DNA of 64,000 bases from Rivularia sp. PCC 7116 (GCF_000316665.1 NC_019678.1:2294001-2358000); one strand, 5' to 3'; counted from the stretch's first letter, positions 1-8,187 are shown. Notes: generated from the sequence alone by a model not told the origin. Numbers and translations: made by a program.

Positions 1-1084
1 TGCTGTCTGGTGAAACAGTTTTACTGTTAAACCATTTCAGTAGTTTTTCTGCTTCTGAACTTAACTCTGGTGGAGTATCATTGTCTGCTAGTGAAATGGT
101 TAATGGTAATTGGTTGATTGGGTTAATTCCAATTGGTGGATTACCTTTTTTCTTGAATGTTTTATAGTCGCCATCCGTGGGATGTATAGCTATGGAAGCT
201 CGCACTGCTCCAGTCAATACACAGGGGTAAGCTTGCTGTTGTATCCACTGGTTGCGTTTATCGAACTGTTTCCATCTGCTTTCTGCGTATGTTGCAGCTG
301 AAGCACCTGTTAAAATTAGTACAAAATTATTGCGATTTTGTGCTGATATTCCTATATCCTCTACATTTGACGACTGATTCATAGCGATAAACATGATGTC
401 GTACTTCCTACCTTCACTCCCCAAGCGCTCTAATGTCCTTTCAACGCGGGTTGAATCATCAAAGTTTTTAAGGCAAGCTCCCAATTCATCCGTAAAGACA
501 ATCAAAAAATCATCTTCTTTAGGTTGATAATCTGCCTCACGCCGCAGGTCTAGCAAATTTTCTAATGCTTCGAGTTGTCGCTCAATCAAGGTAAAATCGC
601 TAAGTACCTTGATACCTAACTCCCTCCACAGCGGATTCCGGTTAGCATGTGGATCTAGTGCTAAAACTTGGGCGGGTTTGTTGGCAGTTAGCTTGCCAGC
701 CAGCCAACAAGCTAGTGAAGTTTTAGCGCTGCCACTGTTACCAAAAATAAGTACGCCTACGGCCTCATCTTCTAAATCATCCCAGTTATAAAAGTCCAAT
801 ATTTCTGTTTCTGTTTCGGGTGTTGGGTATTGGGTATTGGGTATTGGTCTTTCATTTTCAACCTTTAACTCTTTTTCGACTTCAACCTCAGCAACTTGTG
901 ATTGCTGCAATCGGCTTGATTCGGTGGTAGTACTAGCCATAAGCACGCCACCAGCAGCAGCACCTAAAATACTTCCAACAACTAATGGAATTTCAAATTT
1001 AAAAGGATGCTCTAAGCGAGCTGATCGAATGGGAGTAGGTGCAGATATAATCACCTCCCCAAGTAATACCAACTCTGGTATCAT
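1..1084 (-). CDS. FtsK/HerA-like P-loop ATPase of the mobile element (C-terminus beyond the left edge)
   Basis: The minus strand is open from an ATG at 1084 to the window edge (361 codons seen). Residues about 32-50 form a hydrophobic, Gly/Ala-rich segment that could be a membrane anchor. An acidic linker follows, then a nucleotide-binding domain with Walker A GNSGSAKTS at about 115-123 and Walker B LIVFTDE at about 194-200. An FIAMNQS stretch resembles the sensor strand of FtsK/HerA/TraD ATPases. The P-loop has Ala where Gly usually precedes the Lys. A GTG four codons upstream is an alternative start. Residues about 80-88 are encoded by tandem CCAATAC heptamers, a repeat within the gene. The role is inferred to be DNA transfer, packaging or partition for the element; the family match is by motif only. 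Confidence 0.72.
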   Translation of the reverse strand, partial: MIPELVLLGEVIISAPTPIRSARLEHPFKFEIPLVVGSILGAAAGGVLMASTTTESSRLQQSQVAEVEVEKELKVENERPIPNTQYPTPETETEILDFYNWDDLEDEAVGVLIFGNSGSAKTSLACWLAGKLTANKPAQVLALDPHANRNPLWRELGIKVLSDFTLIERQLEALENLLDLRREADYQPKEDDFLIVFTDELGACLKNFDDSTRVERTLERLGSEGRKYDIMFIAMNQSSNVEDIGISAQNRNNFVLILTGASAATYAESRWKQFDKRNQWIQQQAYPCVLTGAVRASIAIHPTDGDYKTFKKKGNPPIGINPINQLPLTISLADNDTPPELSSEAEKLLKWFNSKTVSPDS

Positions 1085-1146
1085 TATTTTTTCCACTCAC
1101 TGGTCATAGGTGCAACCGCTGTTGTTAGCCAAGCGGTTGCATTTAA

Positions 1147-1422
1147 TTAGTTAGCTCGTATCTGCTCAATCAAGGCATGTAACAATCCCTCCATGTCGGT
1201 AGGTTCTAGCTGGTCGGTGCATTCCCAAGCTACCCAATGCATCTCAGGTCTGATATTTCCATTCGCACGATTAGCTAAGTAAGTGCATATGTACTGAATA
1301 AAGAAAAGTTTTTCTCGAACGTTAAGTCCTTCTAGGTGCGAGCCGTATTTGTTTTGTATGTCGCCTAAAATCGACCTTTCACCCGGTGTATAGCTGGTGT
1401 AATATCCAAGTGGTTTACTCAT
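1147..1422 (-). CDS. small hypothetical protein of the mobile element
   Basis: A 91-residue soluble protein that I do not recognise. It has no signal peptide or membrane segment and reads as mixed alpha/beta (aromatic-rich start, then YICTYLANRANG and a C-terminal helix). It lies 62 bp upstream of the ATPase gene on the same strand, so the two probably share a transcript. Normal composition and operon position support a real gene. Function unknown. Confidence 0.6.
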   Translation of the reverse strand: MSKPLGYYTSYTPGERSILGDIQNKYGSHLEGLNVREKLFFIQYICTYLANRANGNIRPEMHWVAWECTDQLEPTDMEGLLHALIEQIRAN

Positions 1423-1450
1423 TGGTAGAATAGAACTCTAGGTGTACTTA

Positions 1451-1482
1451 ATAGGACTGCGGTTTGCTGGCAGTCCTATTTT
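1451..1482 (+). terminator. hairpin followed by a short T-run (first of three)
   Basis: A perfect 10-bp stem (ATAGGACTGC with GCAGTCCTAT) and a 9-nt loop are followed by TTTT on the plus strand. No plus-strand protein gene lies upstream. Two similar hairpins follow at about 116-122 bp spacing, so this is probably the first member of a repeated arrangement. Confidence 0.5.
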
Positions 1483-1497
1483 CAACTAACTAGCAAA

Positions 1498-1597
1498 ACC
1501 CCACGACGCTACGATTTACGGGTTATAACTGGATAGTCAATTTATTACTGATGATTTCAAGTTTTAGGGAAGTAGCGCGTACTTCCCATTTTTTTTT
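1498..1597 (+). ncRNA. candidate small RNA unit 1 (conserved motif plus intrinsic terminator)
   Basis: The unit starts with motif ACGACGCTACGATTTA (copy at 1503), flanked by CCC and GGG, and ends in a terminator at 1567-1597: an 8-bp stem GGGAAGTA/TACTTCCC, a 5-nt loop and a run of nine T. The arrangement repeats 112 bp downstream. There is no open frame here. The alternative is a pair of replication or partition iterons. Transcription is not shown, only inferred from terminator polarity. Confidence 0.4.
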
Positions 1598-1608
1598 ACA
1601 ACTTCTAC

Positions 1609-1719
1609 AACCCTACGACGCTACGATTTATGGGCTATATTGTGGAAGTTATATTCACATTTACTGATTGCTAATTAACTTACTAAGTGGGGAGTTGCGA
1701 GTACTCCCCATCTTTTTTT
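1609..1719 (+). ncRNA. candidate small RNA unit 2 (tandem copy)
   Basis: The same motif recurs at 1615 (ACGACGCTACGATTTA, then TGGGCTATA). About 75 bp later comes a terminator at 1689-1719: a 7-bp stem GGGGAGT/ACTCCCC followed by seven T. The motif is conserved while the terminator stem sequence differs from unit 1 and pairing is kept. That pattern suggests a duplicated structured transcript. Confidence 0.4.
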
Positions 1720-1764
1720 AGGTACTGACCACATAATGACTACTCGGTCTGTTATGGGTGTTCG

Positions 1765-2010
1765 CTAAGTTGAAGTCGAAGAAATTTTTGCCCCCTCAAA
1801 TGCCTCTATTAAGTCATCAAGAGAACAGTTAAAAACCTCAAGCAACTTTTTTGTTTGGGACGGAGTTAAGCGAGGTGAGACGCTACCTTGCTCCCACCTC
1901 CCGACAGTTGCGGTCTGAACGTCTATGGCTTGCGCTACTTGCCTTTGAGACAATCCGGCTCTTTTCCTTAACGACATTATGCTCAGGGGTTCTTTCTTTG
2001 CTCTTTCCAT
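1765..2010 (-). CDS. XRE/Cro-CI family helix-turn-helix regulator
   Basis: An 81-residue single-domain DNA-binding protein. An HTH_3 fold covers about residues 10-70: LRKRAGLSQRQVAQAI and the recognition helix TATVGRWEQG, then a Leu-rich closing helix. It is probably the lysogeny-type repressor of the integrated element. A 10-bp perfect inverted repeat lies just upstream of its start and is a natural autoregulatory operator. Family assignment is firm; the target genes are inferred. Confidence 0.88.
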   Translation of the reverse strand: MERAKKEPLSIMSLRKRAGLSQRQVAQAIDVQTATVGRWEQGSVSPRLTPSQTKKLLEVFNCSLDDLIEAFEGAKISSTST

Positions 2011-2017
2011 ATTATAC

Positions 2018-2066
2018 TATAGACACCTACGATAGACATATACTTCTAGCCAACACGTCTATCGTA
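2018..2066. promoter_or_regulatory. likely operator of the XRE repressor
   Basis: TACGATAGAC at 2028-2037 is repeated as its exact reverse complement GTCTATCGTA at 2057-2066. A further related half-site (CTATAGAC) lies at 2018-2025. The sites start 8-18 bp upstream of the repressor ATG, inside the expected promoter, which fits autorepression. Confidence 0.6.
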
Positions 2067-2210
2067 CTTATCTACCAATAAACTGCAATTAGCAGATACG
2101 TGTAACATATCTGCTAATCATTACTATCTCATTATGAAGTTGAGATCAAAATATGGGAACTCGGGAGGTATGCTGCGAGCCAAGACCCAGTACTGACAAG
2201 CAATTTCGCG

Positions 2211-2241
2211 AAAAAAAAAGGAGCTTGATAAAAGCCCCTTA
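2211..2241 (-). terminator. intrinsic terminator of the KGK gene
   Basis: Read on the minus strand, a stem AAGGGGCTT/AAGCTCCTT with one mismatch is followed by nine T. It lies 20 bp after the stop codon of the KGK gene. Confidence 0.6.
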
Positions 2242-2261
2242 GATGAGTATGAATAACTGGC

Positions 2262-2570
2262 TTATAAATCTAGTTGTTCGCGTAAGTCGTTCAAAGATGA
2301 TGCTGATGGAGATGCTGAAGTTTTATCTGGAGTGAATTCAAGCTCAAAGCTTACTTCAATCCTAACCTTACCTTTTAGCCAACCACCGCCTTTGACTGAG
2401 AGACATTGGCACGTAATGCCCTCCCTTGCCCACTCGCGATAATCATCGTCAAAGCGTTCCATGATTTCGTTTTTGATTTCGTCAACTCTTGATGTTGGTT
2501 TGTATGTAAGGTTTTCATCCTTATCCATCGAAACCACATCGTCATCATTCAAAATAATTCGTTCCGTCAT
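2262..2570 (-). CDS. KGK domain protein
   Basis: About 102 residues. It shows the pattern of the cyanobacterial KGK family: DDDVVSM near the start, a middle helix, CQCLSVKGGGWLKGKVRIEV, then an amphipathic strand. The Lys-Gly-Lys motif is visible in WLKGKV. Molecular function of the family is not known; members often occur on plasmids and other mobile DNA. An in-frame GTG six bases upstream (2576) is an alternative start. It is divergent from the plus-strand replication operon. Confidence 0.75.
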   Translation of the reverse strand: MTERIILNDDDVVSMDKDENLTYKPTSRVDEIKNEIMERFDDDYREWAREGITCQCLSVKGGGWLKGKVRIEVSFELEFTPDKTSASPSASSLNDLREQLDL

Positions 2571-2760
2571 AATCACTTACTGAATGCCTACTACTAGCAT
2601 TCCCAGACAGAAGAAAAACCAAAACCCGTAAATCAACCTACCTATATATGTTGAATGACTAGAAACCCGAGAAAACACCGATTCCAAAAATACGAAAACC
2701 CTCCGATTACAGTAACCGCAGGGCTTTCATACCGTGGAGGTAGTTCCATCTACCAAAACC

Positions 2761-3105
2761 ATGAATTTAATTATAGTCCTGTGGCTGTTAGCCATGTCAT
2801 TCGCAGCGTGGGTAGTCTTCCTCAACTACCAAGCACACAACCAAACACCGTGGTGGTTGCTTTGGAGCAGATACAACCGTGGAATAAAACATCCTCGGGG
2901 ATTCAGGAATGTAAAACGCCCAAAGCCAAAAAGGTTAAACATCCCCACACACCTACCGGCTTGGCAACAACTACTTGCATTGGTGCGCTATGACGAAAAA
3001 ACAGCAGTGCGATTGTACCATTACGCCAAAAACTGCAATCCAGGAAAGTCAGAAAAGTGGGTTTTGGAAAAAGCTCTTTGGGACTTGGAGCGTGATAGGT
3101 GGTAG
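2761..3105 (+). CDS. small membrane-anchored hypothetical protein
   Basis: About 114 residues. An N-terminal transmembrane helix (LIIVLWLLAMSFAAWVVF) precedes a basic stretch and a helical C-terminal domain (LVRYDEKTAVRLYHYAK, then KWVLEKALWDLERDR). That C-terminal pattern recurs in small cyanobacterial proteins of unknown function, as far as I recall. A GTG at 2734 could add nine residues. It is first in a plus-strand run of overlapping genes. A longer overlapping frame at 2655-2993 is rejected because this one carries the membrane segment and the recognisable domain. Confidence 0.6.
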   Translation: MNLIIVLWLLAMSFAAWVVFLNYQAHNQTPWWLLWSRYNRGIKHPRGFRNVKRPKPKRLNIPTHLPAWQQLLALVRYDEKTAVRLYHYAKNCNPGKSEKWVLEKALWDLERDRW

Positions 3106-3367
3106 CTTACAGCGATTATTTTTACACCTGCGGCTATGGATGTGGGCGGCTACTAAAACCAAAAACTTCCATTGCTTTGAAATTGGATTTACCAAAATAA
3201 TTCATATTACTGCTAATTACTATCCCAGCAGTTTTGAGTTTTTATTAATAACTATCTCGTTTAGTAGACCAATGTTTTACCTGTTTGAGCCAGGTCATAT
3301 TATTGGTGATTTTTGTCGCGAGCATGGTTTTAATTACGAAGTTTTTGAAGATGATATCCCTTTCTAA
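3092..3367 (+). CDS. hypothetical protein of the element
   Basis: About 91 residues from a GTG overlapping the end of the previous gene; ATG 3140 would give 75 residues. Aromatic-rich, with an alternating hydrophobic middle and an acidic C-terminus (NYEVFEDDIPF). Not recognised. The stop overlaps the ATG of the next gene (TAATG), which suggests translational coupling and supports this frame. Confidence 0.45.
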   Translation: MIGGSLQRLFLHLRLWMWAATKTKNFHCFEIGFTKIIHITANYYPSSFEFLLITISFSRPMFYLFEPGHIIGDFCREHGFNYEVFEDDIPF

Positions 3368-3591
3368 TGACCAAAGAAAGTAACGAACAAAGAATACTCA
3401 GACTAGAAGGAACTATCGACGCGCTTAAGTTTCACTTAGAAAACCTTTCTAAACAACTTCTATTGCTAGAAGCTCAAATTGCTGATTCAAATCCTTCAAA
3501 CGAGGACATTCGGCACTTAATAAAAGATACAACAAAGACTCTCCACACGATACAAAACATCTACCCATGCAGAAGAAAATGTAACCAATGA
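3367..3591 (+). CDS. small coiled-coil protein
   Basis: 74 residues. Positions about 8-40 have heptad-like Leu/Ile spacing (ILRLEGTIDALKFHLENL) typical of a short coiled coil. The start overlaps the previous stop and its own stop overlaps the next ATG (ATGA), so it sits in a tightly coupled operon. Function unknown. Confidence 0.6.
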   Translation: MTKESNEQRILRLEGTIDALKFHLENLSKQLLLLEAQIADSNPSNEDIRHLIKDTTKTLHTIQNIYPCRRKCNQ

Positions 3592-3857
3592 ATAATTCAA
3601 GCTATAACCTATTCGATGATTGTGACGATGAAATTCTACATAAAACCTCTCAAGCTACGGCTAACCTTGTGATTAAACTCATCGATTACATTCAACATGA
3701 ATTCAAAACCGATAGAGCCAAAGCAACATTTACAGCAGGAGTACTAATAGCATCATTGCCCGAGATGATTGAAGAAAATGAAGGCGGTAGAGAAGGCGTA
3801 CAGGAGATTATTAATGATTTTGAGAATATTTACAGCCAACAATTCAACCAAAATTGA
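3588..3857 (+). CDS. small acidic hypothetical protein
   Basis: 89 residues, acidic and mostly helical (TANLVIKLIDYIQHEF, then an Ala-rich helix and EENEGGREGVQEIINDFENIY). The ATGA overlap with the preceding gene indicates coupled translation. It lies 59 bp before the primase-helicase gene. Not recognised; perhaps an accessory replication factor by position only. Confidence 0.6.
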   Translation: MNNSSYNLFDDCDDEILHKTSQATANLVIKLIDYIQHEFKTDRAKATFTAGVLIASLPEMIEENEGGREGVQEIINDFENIYSQQFNQN

Positions 3858-3916
3858 TAAAAAAAAGAGCGCCAAAGGGGCACTCAAATGTAATTTAAAT
3901 AACGTTTATTATTAAC

Positions 3917-6643
3917 ATGATTATAACACAAAGTAAGTCCAAAAAGGTAGAATCTAGACCTGATTTTATTGCAGAAAAACATTGGCAAGAGTGGGTAGAT
4001 TCCGGTGTAAAACCATCAATAATTGCAGCAAATATTTATACAGAACTTGACGCAAGAGAGCTTGATAAAGCTTTAAACAGGAATAACAGAAGGAAGTGGA
4101 AACACTCGGATAACTTAGTTCCAGCTTGGCTAGTACGTGGAGTATACCCGGAAACTGGAGAGCTTGATTTAGGAGGAATACAAGCTAAGCCTGACAACCC
4201 AGAAATAAAACATGGCAAGATTCAGAAATATCTTGGAGCTTGCGAATATGGAACTTCTCCCCTCTTCCTTAGAGTAGATGATTTCGATTACTGGTTAAAA
4301 GTAATACAGGATTTACAAATACCAATAATCATTACAGAAGGTGCTAAAAAATCTGCGTGTTTATTAAGTAATGGTTATGCAGCTATTAGCATCCCCGGTG
4401 TGAGTACCTGTAGAAAGAAAGGTAGATTACACAAATTAATCAAAAAGTTCTGTGGTTTTGGTCGGTTGTTCTACCTTTGTTTCGACAACGATGTTGTTAC
4501 TAAGCGTCCGGTTCAGCTAGCACTGGAAGGACTAGCACGAGATTTAACCGCGACTGGTAGCAAAGTTATGGTTATTTCCCTCCCAGAAGGTGACGCTAAG
4601 GGAGTTGACGATTATATAGTCGCTAATTCGGTAGAAGCATTTGATCGACTGGTGACTAACGCTCAAACTATTGAGGAGTGGAAAGAAGACAATGATTTGT
4701 CATGGGCCGCCAAACAGGAACAGATTAAAAATAGGAAGAAATCAAAATTAGCTCGGGCCGTAGAAACAATTCAAACAGCGTGGGGTGATTTCCTTAGATG
4801 GAATGATTTGACTCAAGCACCAGAACTAGGGGACGAGCAATTAGAAATTGATGACCTAAGAGTTAAAATTGCTTTGGAACTGGACATGGACATTACCAAA
4901 GATGATTCAGTTACAGCAATTCGGACTTTAGCCAAAGGGCGGCGTTACCACCCGATAAAAGAATATTTACAGGATGTAGCGGAAAGTTACAAAGACGTAG
5001 AGCTAAGCATCATTGATAATCTTTCAACCGAGTTATTTGGTAACGACTCAGAAATTTGCAACATATATATGAAGCGCTTTCTGATAGGTTCGGTAGCACG
5101 GATGATGCGACCGGGTACGAAGATGGACAACGCGATTATTCTCCACGGTGCTGAAGGGATTAAAAAATCAACGTTTTGGAATGTTTTGTTTGGTGAAGAT
5201 TGGTTCTCAGATTCCATTGACGATAGCAATGGTAAAGACGAAAAAATGCTGATTCACGAGTACTGGTGTTTGGAATGGAGTGAATTCGCAACAGTTTACA
5301 AGCACAAAGATATTGAAGCGCTCAAGAAGTTTCTAGCTCAAAAAATTGATTCTTTTCGGAAACCATTTGAGCGAGCAATATCTAAGCACAAACGAGGATG
5401 CGTATTCGTAGGAACAACTAACAATCCAGAAATTCTTCAAGACCCGGCCGGAAGAAATCGCCGTTTTTGGATTGTCAACGTTAACCAAGAAATTGATATC
5501 GCCAAACTAGAAAAGATTCGCGATCAACTTTGGGCCGCTGCTTATTACTGTTGGAAACGAGGGGATATACACTATATCCCCGAAAAATCTCGGGAAGCTC
5601 ACTTACAAGATAAAGAGAATGAGCAGTTTAAAGCATCTCACCCGTGGCAGGAAATTATTGAATCATCTTTGATGGGTAAAAACCAAACTCACCTCGGAGA
5701 ATTGTACGATTGCTTGGAAATTGAAAAGGGGAGAAGGGAAGCAAGGCACCAACGTCAAATAGTTGAATGCTTAAAAATTCTTGGTTGGGAATCCACAGAC
5801 GAAAGAGGTTTCGGCCCTAATGGAAGCAGACCGCGATTATGGAAACGAAAAACTCAGAAAAAAAATAGTAATTTTGGTGGTCAGGTGGATCACAATGTTC
5901 AAAGTAACGGTACAACAAGTAATACAGCCTGCCCACCTACTGATCCACCCACCGATCCACTAAAAAATAAAACAAATACATCAAACCCTCAAAGCAACGC
6001 ATATCAAGGGGTTCTAGATATCCTACCCACCGATCCACCCACTGATCCACCCCAAAACCAAAATAATTATCAAAAAGAAGTTCGGACTGATCCACTACCT
6101 GCTACTGGATCGGTGGTGGATCGGGGGGTGGATCAGCCAAGAAATAGCGCTGGTAATGGATTCAGCCCGACTGATCCACCTAACCACCAAAAACGTAAAA
6201 ATAAAAAAGAAAAAATTCAACCACACCCAAGCTTTGAGAAAAATAAAAATAGCTCAATAAAGATAATCGGCATGACCGGAACGTGGAATGTTAGATATCG
6301 AATTACCAGACAGCACATTGACATTAAATATTCTTCCGATGATAGAACCGGCAGCCAAAAAGAATTTATCCAGTTACGAGAGCGGCTGACTTACAAACAA
6401 TTCCGGGAACAGGTAGAAGCGGCTATTTGGAAGCTAGAAAGCCAAATAATTGGCGATCGCAAGTTTCGGGTACAGGTGTGGAGCCGCGATGTGACGGAAC
6501 TAGAGCCGAAATGGGTTCAGGGGTGTACGTTAGTTTCGACTCCGGAACCACCCGGAAGTACGATGTTTATCTTTGCTTCACCCGAAGGTCGGGTTATCCC
6601 CAAAGCGGGAATTGATGAGTTTGAGTTGATTGAGGAAATTTAG
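3917..6643 (+). CDS. primase-helicase: DUF3854 (Toprim-like) plus VapE-type ATPase
   Basis: 908 residues. About 60-260 match DUF3854, a Toprim-like fold of mobile-element primases: IIITEGAKKSACLLS holds the catalytic Glu, and FYLCFDND followed by KGVDDYI holds the metal-binding acids. About 370-590 match the VapE/virulence-associated E superfamily-3-like ATPase: P-loop GAEGIKKST, an EWSEF acidic motif and RNRRFWIV. A low-complexity Pro/Asp linker (T-D-P-P repeats, about 655-760) leads to a basic C-terminal region. The likely role is to initiate and unwind replication of the element. The linker DNA carries an ordered array of repeated sites that may be the origin (listed separately). Confidence 0.88.
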   Translation: MIITQSKSKKVESRPDFIAEKHWQEWVDSGVKPSIIAANIYTELDARELDKALNRNNRRKWKHSDNLVPAWLVRGVYPETGELDLGGIQAKPDNPEIKHGKIQKYLGACEYGTSPLFLRVDDFDYWLKVIQDLQIPIIITEGAKKSACLLSNGYAAISIPGVSTCRKKGRLHKLIKKFCGFGRLFYLCFDNDVVTKRPVQLALEGLARDLTATGSKVMVISLPEGDAKGVDDYIVANSVEAFDRLVTNAQTIEEWKEDNDLSWAAKQEQIKNRKKSKLARAVETIQTAWGDFLRWNDLTQAPELGDEQLEIDDLRVKIALELDMDITKDDSVTAIRTLAKGRRYHPIKEYLQDVAESYKDVELSIIDNLSTELFGNDSEICNIYMKRFLIGSVARMMRPGTKMDNAIILHGAEGIKKSTFWNVLFGEDWFSDSIDDSNGKDEKMLIHEYWCLEWSEFATVYKHKDIEALKKFLAQKIDSFRKPFERAISKHKRGCVFVGTTNNPEILQDPAGRNRRFWIVNVNQEIDIAKLEKIRDQLWAAAYYCWKRGDIHYIPEKSREAHLQDKENEQFKASHPWQEIIESSLMGKNQTHLGELYDCLEIEKGRREARHQRQIVECLKILGWESTDERGFGPNGSRPRLWKRKTQKKNSNFGGQVDHNVQSNGTTSNTACPPTDPPTDPLKNKTNTSNPQSNAYQGVLDILPTDPPTDPPQNQNNYQKEVRTDPLPATGSVVDRGVDQPRNSAGNGFSPTDPPNHQKRKNKKEKIQPHPSFEKNKNSSIKIIGMTGTWNVRYRITRQHIDIKYSSDDRTGSQKEFIQLRERLTYKQFREQVEAAIWKLESQIIGDRKFRVQVWSRDVTELEPKWVQGCTLVSTPEPPGSTMFIFASPEGRVIPKAGIDEFELIEEI
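5884..6180. repeat. ten-site YGATCCAC[CT] array inside the primase gene (iteron/origin candidate)
   Basis: Sites on the plus strand start at 5941, 5953, 6031, 6043, 6088 and 6172. Sites on the minus strand lie at 5884, 6105 (variant), 6115 and 6127. Three pairs are exactly 12 bp apart (5941/5953, 6031/6043, 6115/6127), about one helical turn. Both orientations occur while the reading frame stays open. I saw no similar density elsewhere in the element. Confidence 0.6.
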
Positions 6644-6656
6644 TTTTCATTTAAAA

Positions 6657-6935
6657 ATGTCTAAATATTTAGAAGAATTCATGCGTGAAAGACATGAAAA
6701 ATTGCGTGATGAAATTGACTTAATTAAAGGTCAACTAGAAAAAGTCGCGAGCGAGTATGAAGCGGCTCGTTCGGAAGTAAAAGCCGTTTATGACAGAAAT
6801 GAGGAACTCTCGTTAAAACCTGCGATAAAAATATTGCATGAAGCATCGCTGCTATTACATTTAGAAATTGCAATGATGAAACCTTTTTGTCCGGCGGATG
6901 ACGCGGCCCCCGATCCAAACGATGAATACTATTAG
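6657..6935 (+). CDS. small coiled-coil hypothetical protein
   Basis: About 92 residues from ATG 6657; a TTG at 6630 would add nine residues and overlap the primase stop. A long charged helix (residues 1-50, MRERHEKLRDEIDLIKGQ onward) predicts a coiled coil, followed by a hydrophobic helix and an acidic tail. It sits between primase and integrase genes in the same orientation. Not recognised. Confidence 0.6.
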   Translation: MSKYLEEFMRERHEKLRDEIDLIKGQLEKVASEYEAARSEVKAVYDRNEELSLKPAIKILHEASLLLHLEIAMMKPFCPADDAAPDPNDEYY

Positions 6936-6947
6936 GTTTTAGATTGC

Positions 6948-8087
6948 ATGGAGCAGTTAAAAGAAATTAACCAACGGCTCAAAGATGCCTGCATGGGGGT
7001 GCGAGTAGAGCAACAGGGAAATACCTTGTTTTTACGTGCAACTCTACCCCCAAAACCCAATTCAAACAAAAGCAAACCTTGCCAACAACGTATAGCCTTG
7101 GGCATCCGAGCCAATAAGAAAGGGATTAAGCGAGCAGAAGGGGAAGCTTATAAACTCGCTGGTTTACTTTCTTGCAAGGAGTTCAAATGGGAAGTTTACC
7201 TTCAATCAGATCCAGATTCTCCCCCGGTGCGTTATGTAGCTGATTTAGTCAAAGCTTATGAGGAATTCTATTTTCAAACTAGGCAACGCAATCACAAGTC
7301 AGAAACTACTTGGACAGGCGATTACTTCAAAATATTTAAACGTTTACCAACAGATGAATTACTTACAAAAGAAGTCATTATGGAGGTGATAACAGAAATA
7401 GCGCCTGACACAAAACAAAGAGTAAGAGCTTGCATGGCTTTACAAGCACTCGCTAACTTTGCAGAACTCAATATTGATTTAAAACCTTTTCGAGGAACTT
7501 ATTCCCCCAAAAGAACAAAACCGCGAGATTTACCTGATGATTTAGCTATCGCCAAAGTTTTTCACGGAATCAAAAACGAATCTTGGCAATGGATTTTTGG
7601 GATGCTGGCGACTTATGGTTTGCGTAATCATGAGGTTTTTCGTGTAGATTTTGATTCCATATTAAAAGGTAACTATATTGTCAGTGTTGGGGAAAATTCA
7701 AAAACAGGTCCTAGAAAAGTTTGGCCATGTTATCCAGAATGGTTTTCTGAATTTCGTTTGAATGAAGTAAGGCTACCAAACATAAGCCTTGACCGTTCTA
7801 ACACCAAAGTAGGAGAGTCTGTAACACAATGGTTTACACATAACATTCCTTTCGGTGCTTACAACTTACGCCATTGTTGGGCGGTCAGAACGCTAGGCTT
7901 TGGTCTTGACGTTTCTCTTGCAGCACAACAAATGGGGCATTCTACAAAAGTGCATACTGAAATCTATCATCACTGGATATCAGAACAGCACCACCAGCGA
8001 GCGTTTGAATTGATGATGATGCGAGAAAATCGCCCGCAGCCGCCAATAATATTAGGCCATAAACCAACTAAAAATTTTCTTGCCTAA
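6948..8087 (+). CDS. tyrosine-type site-specific integrase
   Basis: 379 residues. The N-terminal half has an Arm/SAM-like region (about 70-150). The catalytic part shows Arg in TYGLRNHEVFR (about 225), Lys in SKTGPRKVW, box II as YNLRHCWAVR (Tyr replaces the usual first His, a pattern I associate with cyanobacterial element integrases), MGHS, and the nucleophile Tyr in EIYHHW. It would catalyse integration and excision, and its position at the end of the element puts the attachment site close by. The C-terminal codons sit in an 11-bp tandem repeat (TCTTGCCTAAA twice, about 8077-8098), so the stop may lie near the crossover. Confidence 0.9.
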   Translation: MEQLKEINQRLKDACMGVRVEQQGNTLFLRATLPPKPNSNKSKPCQQRIALGIRANKKGIKRAEGEAYKLAGLLSCKEFKWEVYLQSDPDSPPVRYVADLVKAYEEFYFQTRQRNHKSETTWTGDYFKIFKRLPTDELLTKEVIMEVITEIAPDTKQRVRACMALQALANFAELNIDLKPFRGTYSPKRTKPRDLPDDLAIAKVFHGIKNESWQWIFGMLATYGLRNHEVFRVDFDSILKGNYIVSVGENSKTGPRKVWPCYPEWFSEFRLNEVRLPNISLDRSNTKVGESVTQWFTHNIPFGAYNLRHCWAVRTLGFGLDVSLAAQQMGHSTKVHTEIYHHWISEQHHQRAFELMMMRENRPQPPIILGHKPTKNFLA

Positions 8088-8187
8088 ATCTTGCCTAAAG
8101 AAAAATATCACTTCTCGGAAGTTATTACATCTGAAGCGCCATTATCCCGCTATGTAAACACCTGAATAAGTTGTTGAAACATATAAA

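Noticed and set aside
2655-2993. 112-codon plus-strand frame
   Set aside because: Overlaps the frame at 2761-3105, which has a transmembrane helix and a recognisable C-terminal domain; this one has biased, signal-free composition.
3858-3916. Imperfect hairpin GAGCGCC..GGCACTC before the primase gene
   Set aside because: One mismatch and no T-run on the plus strand; too weak to call a terminator or attenuator.
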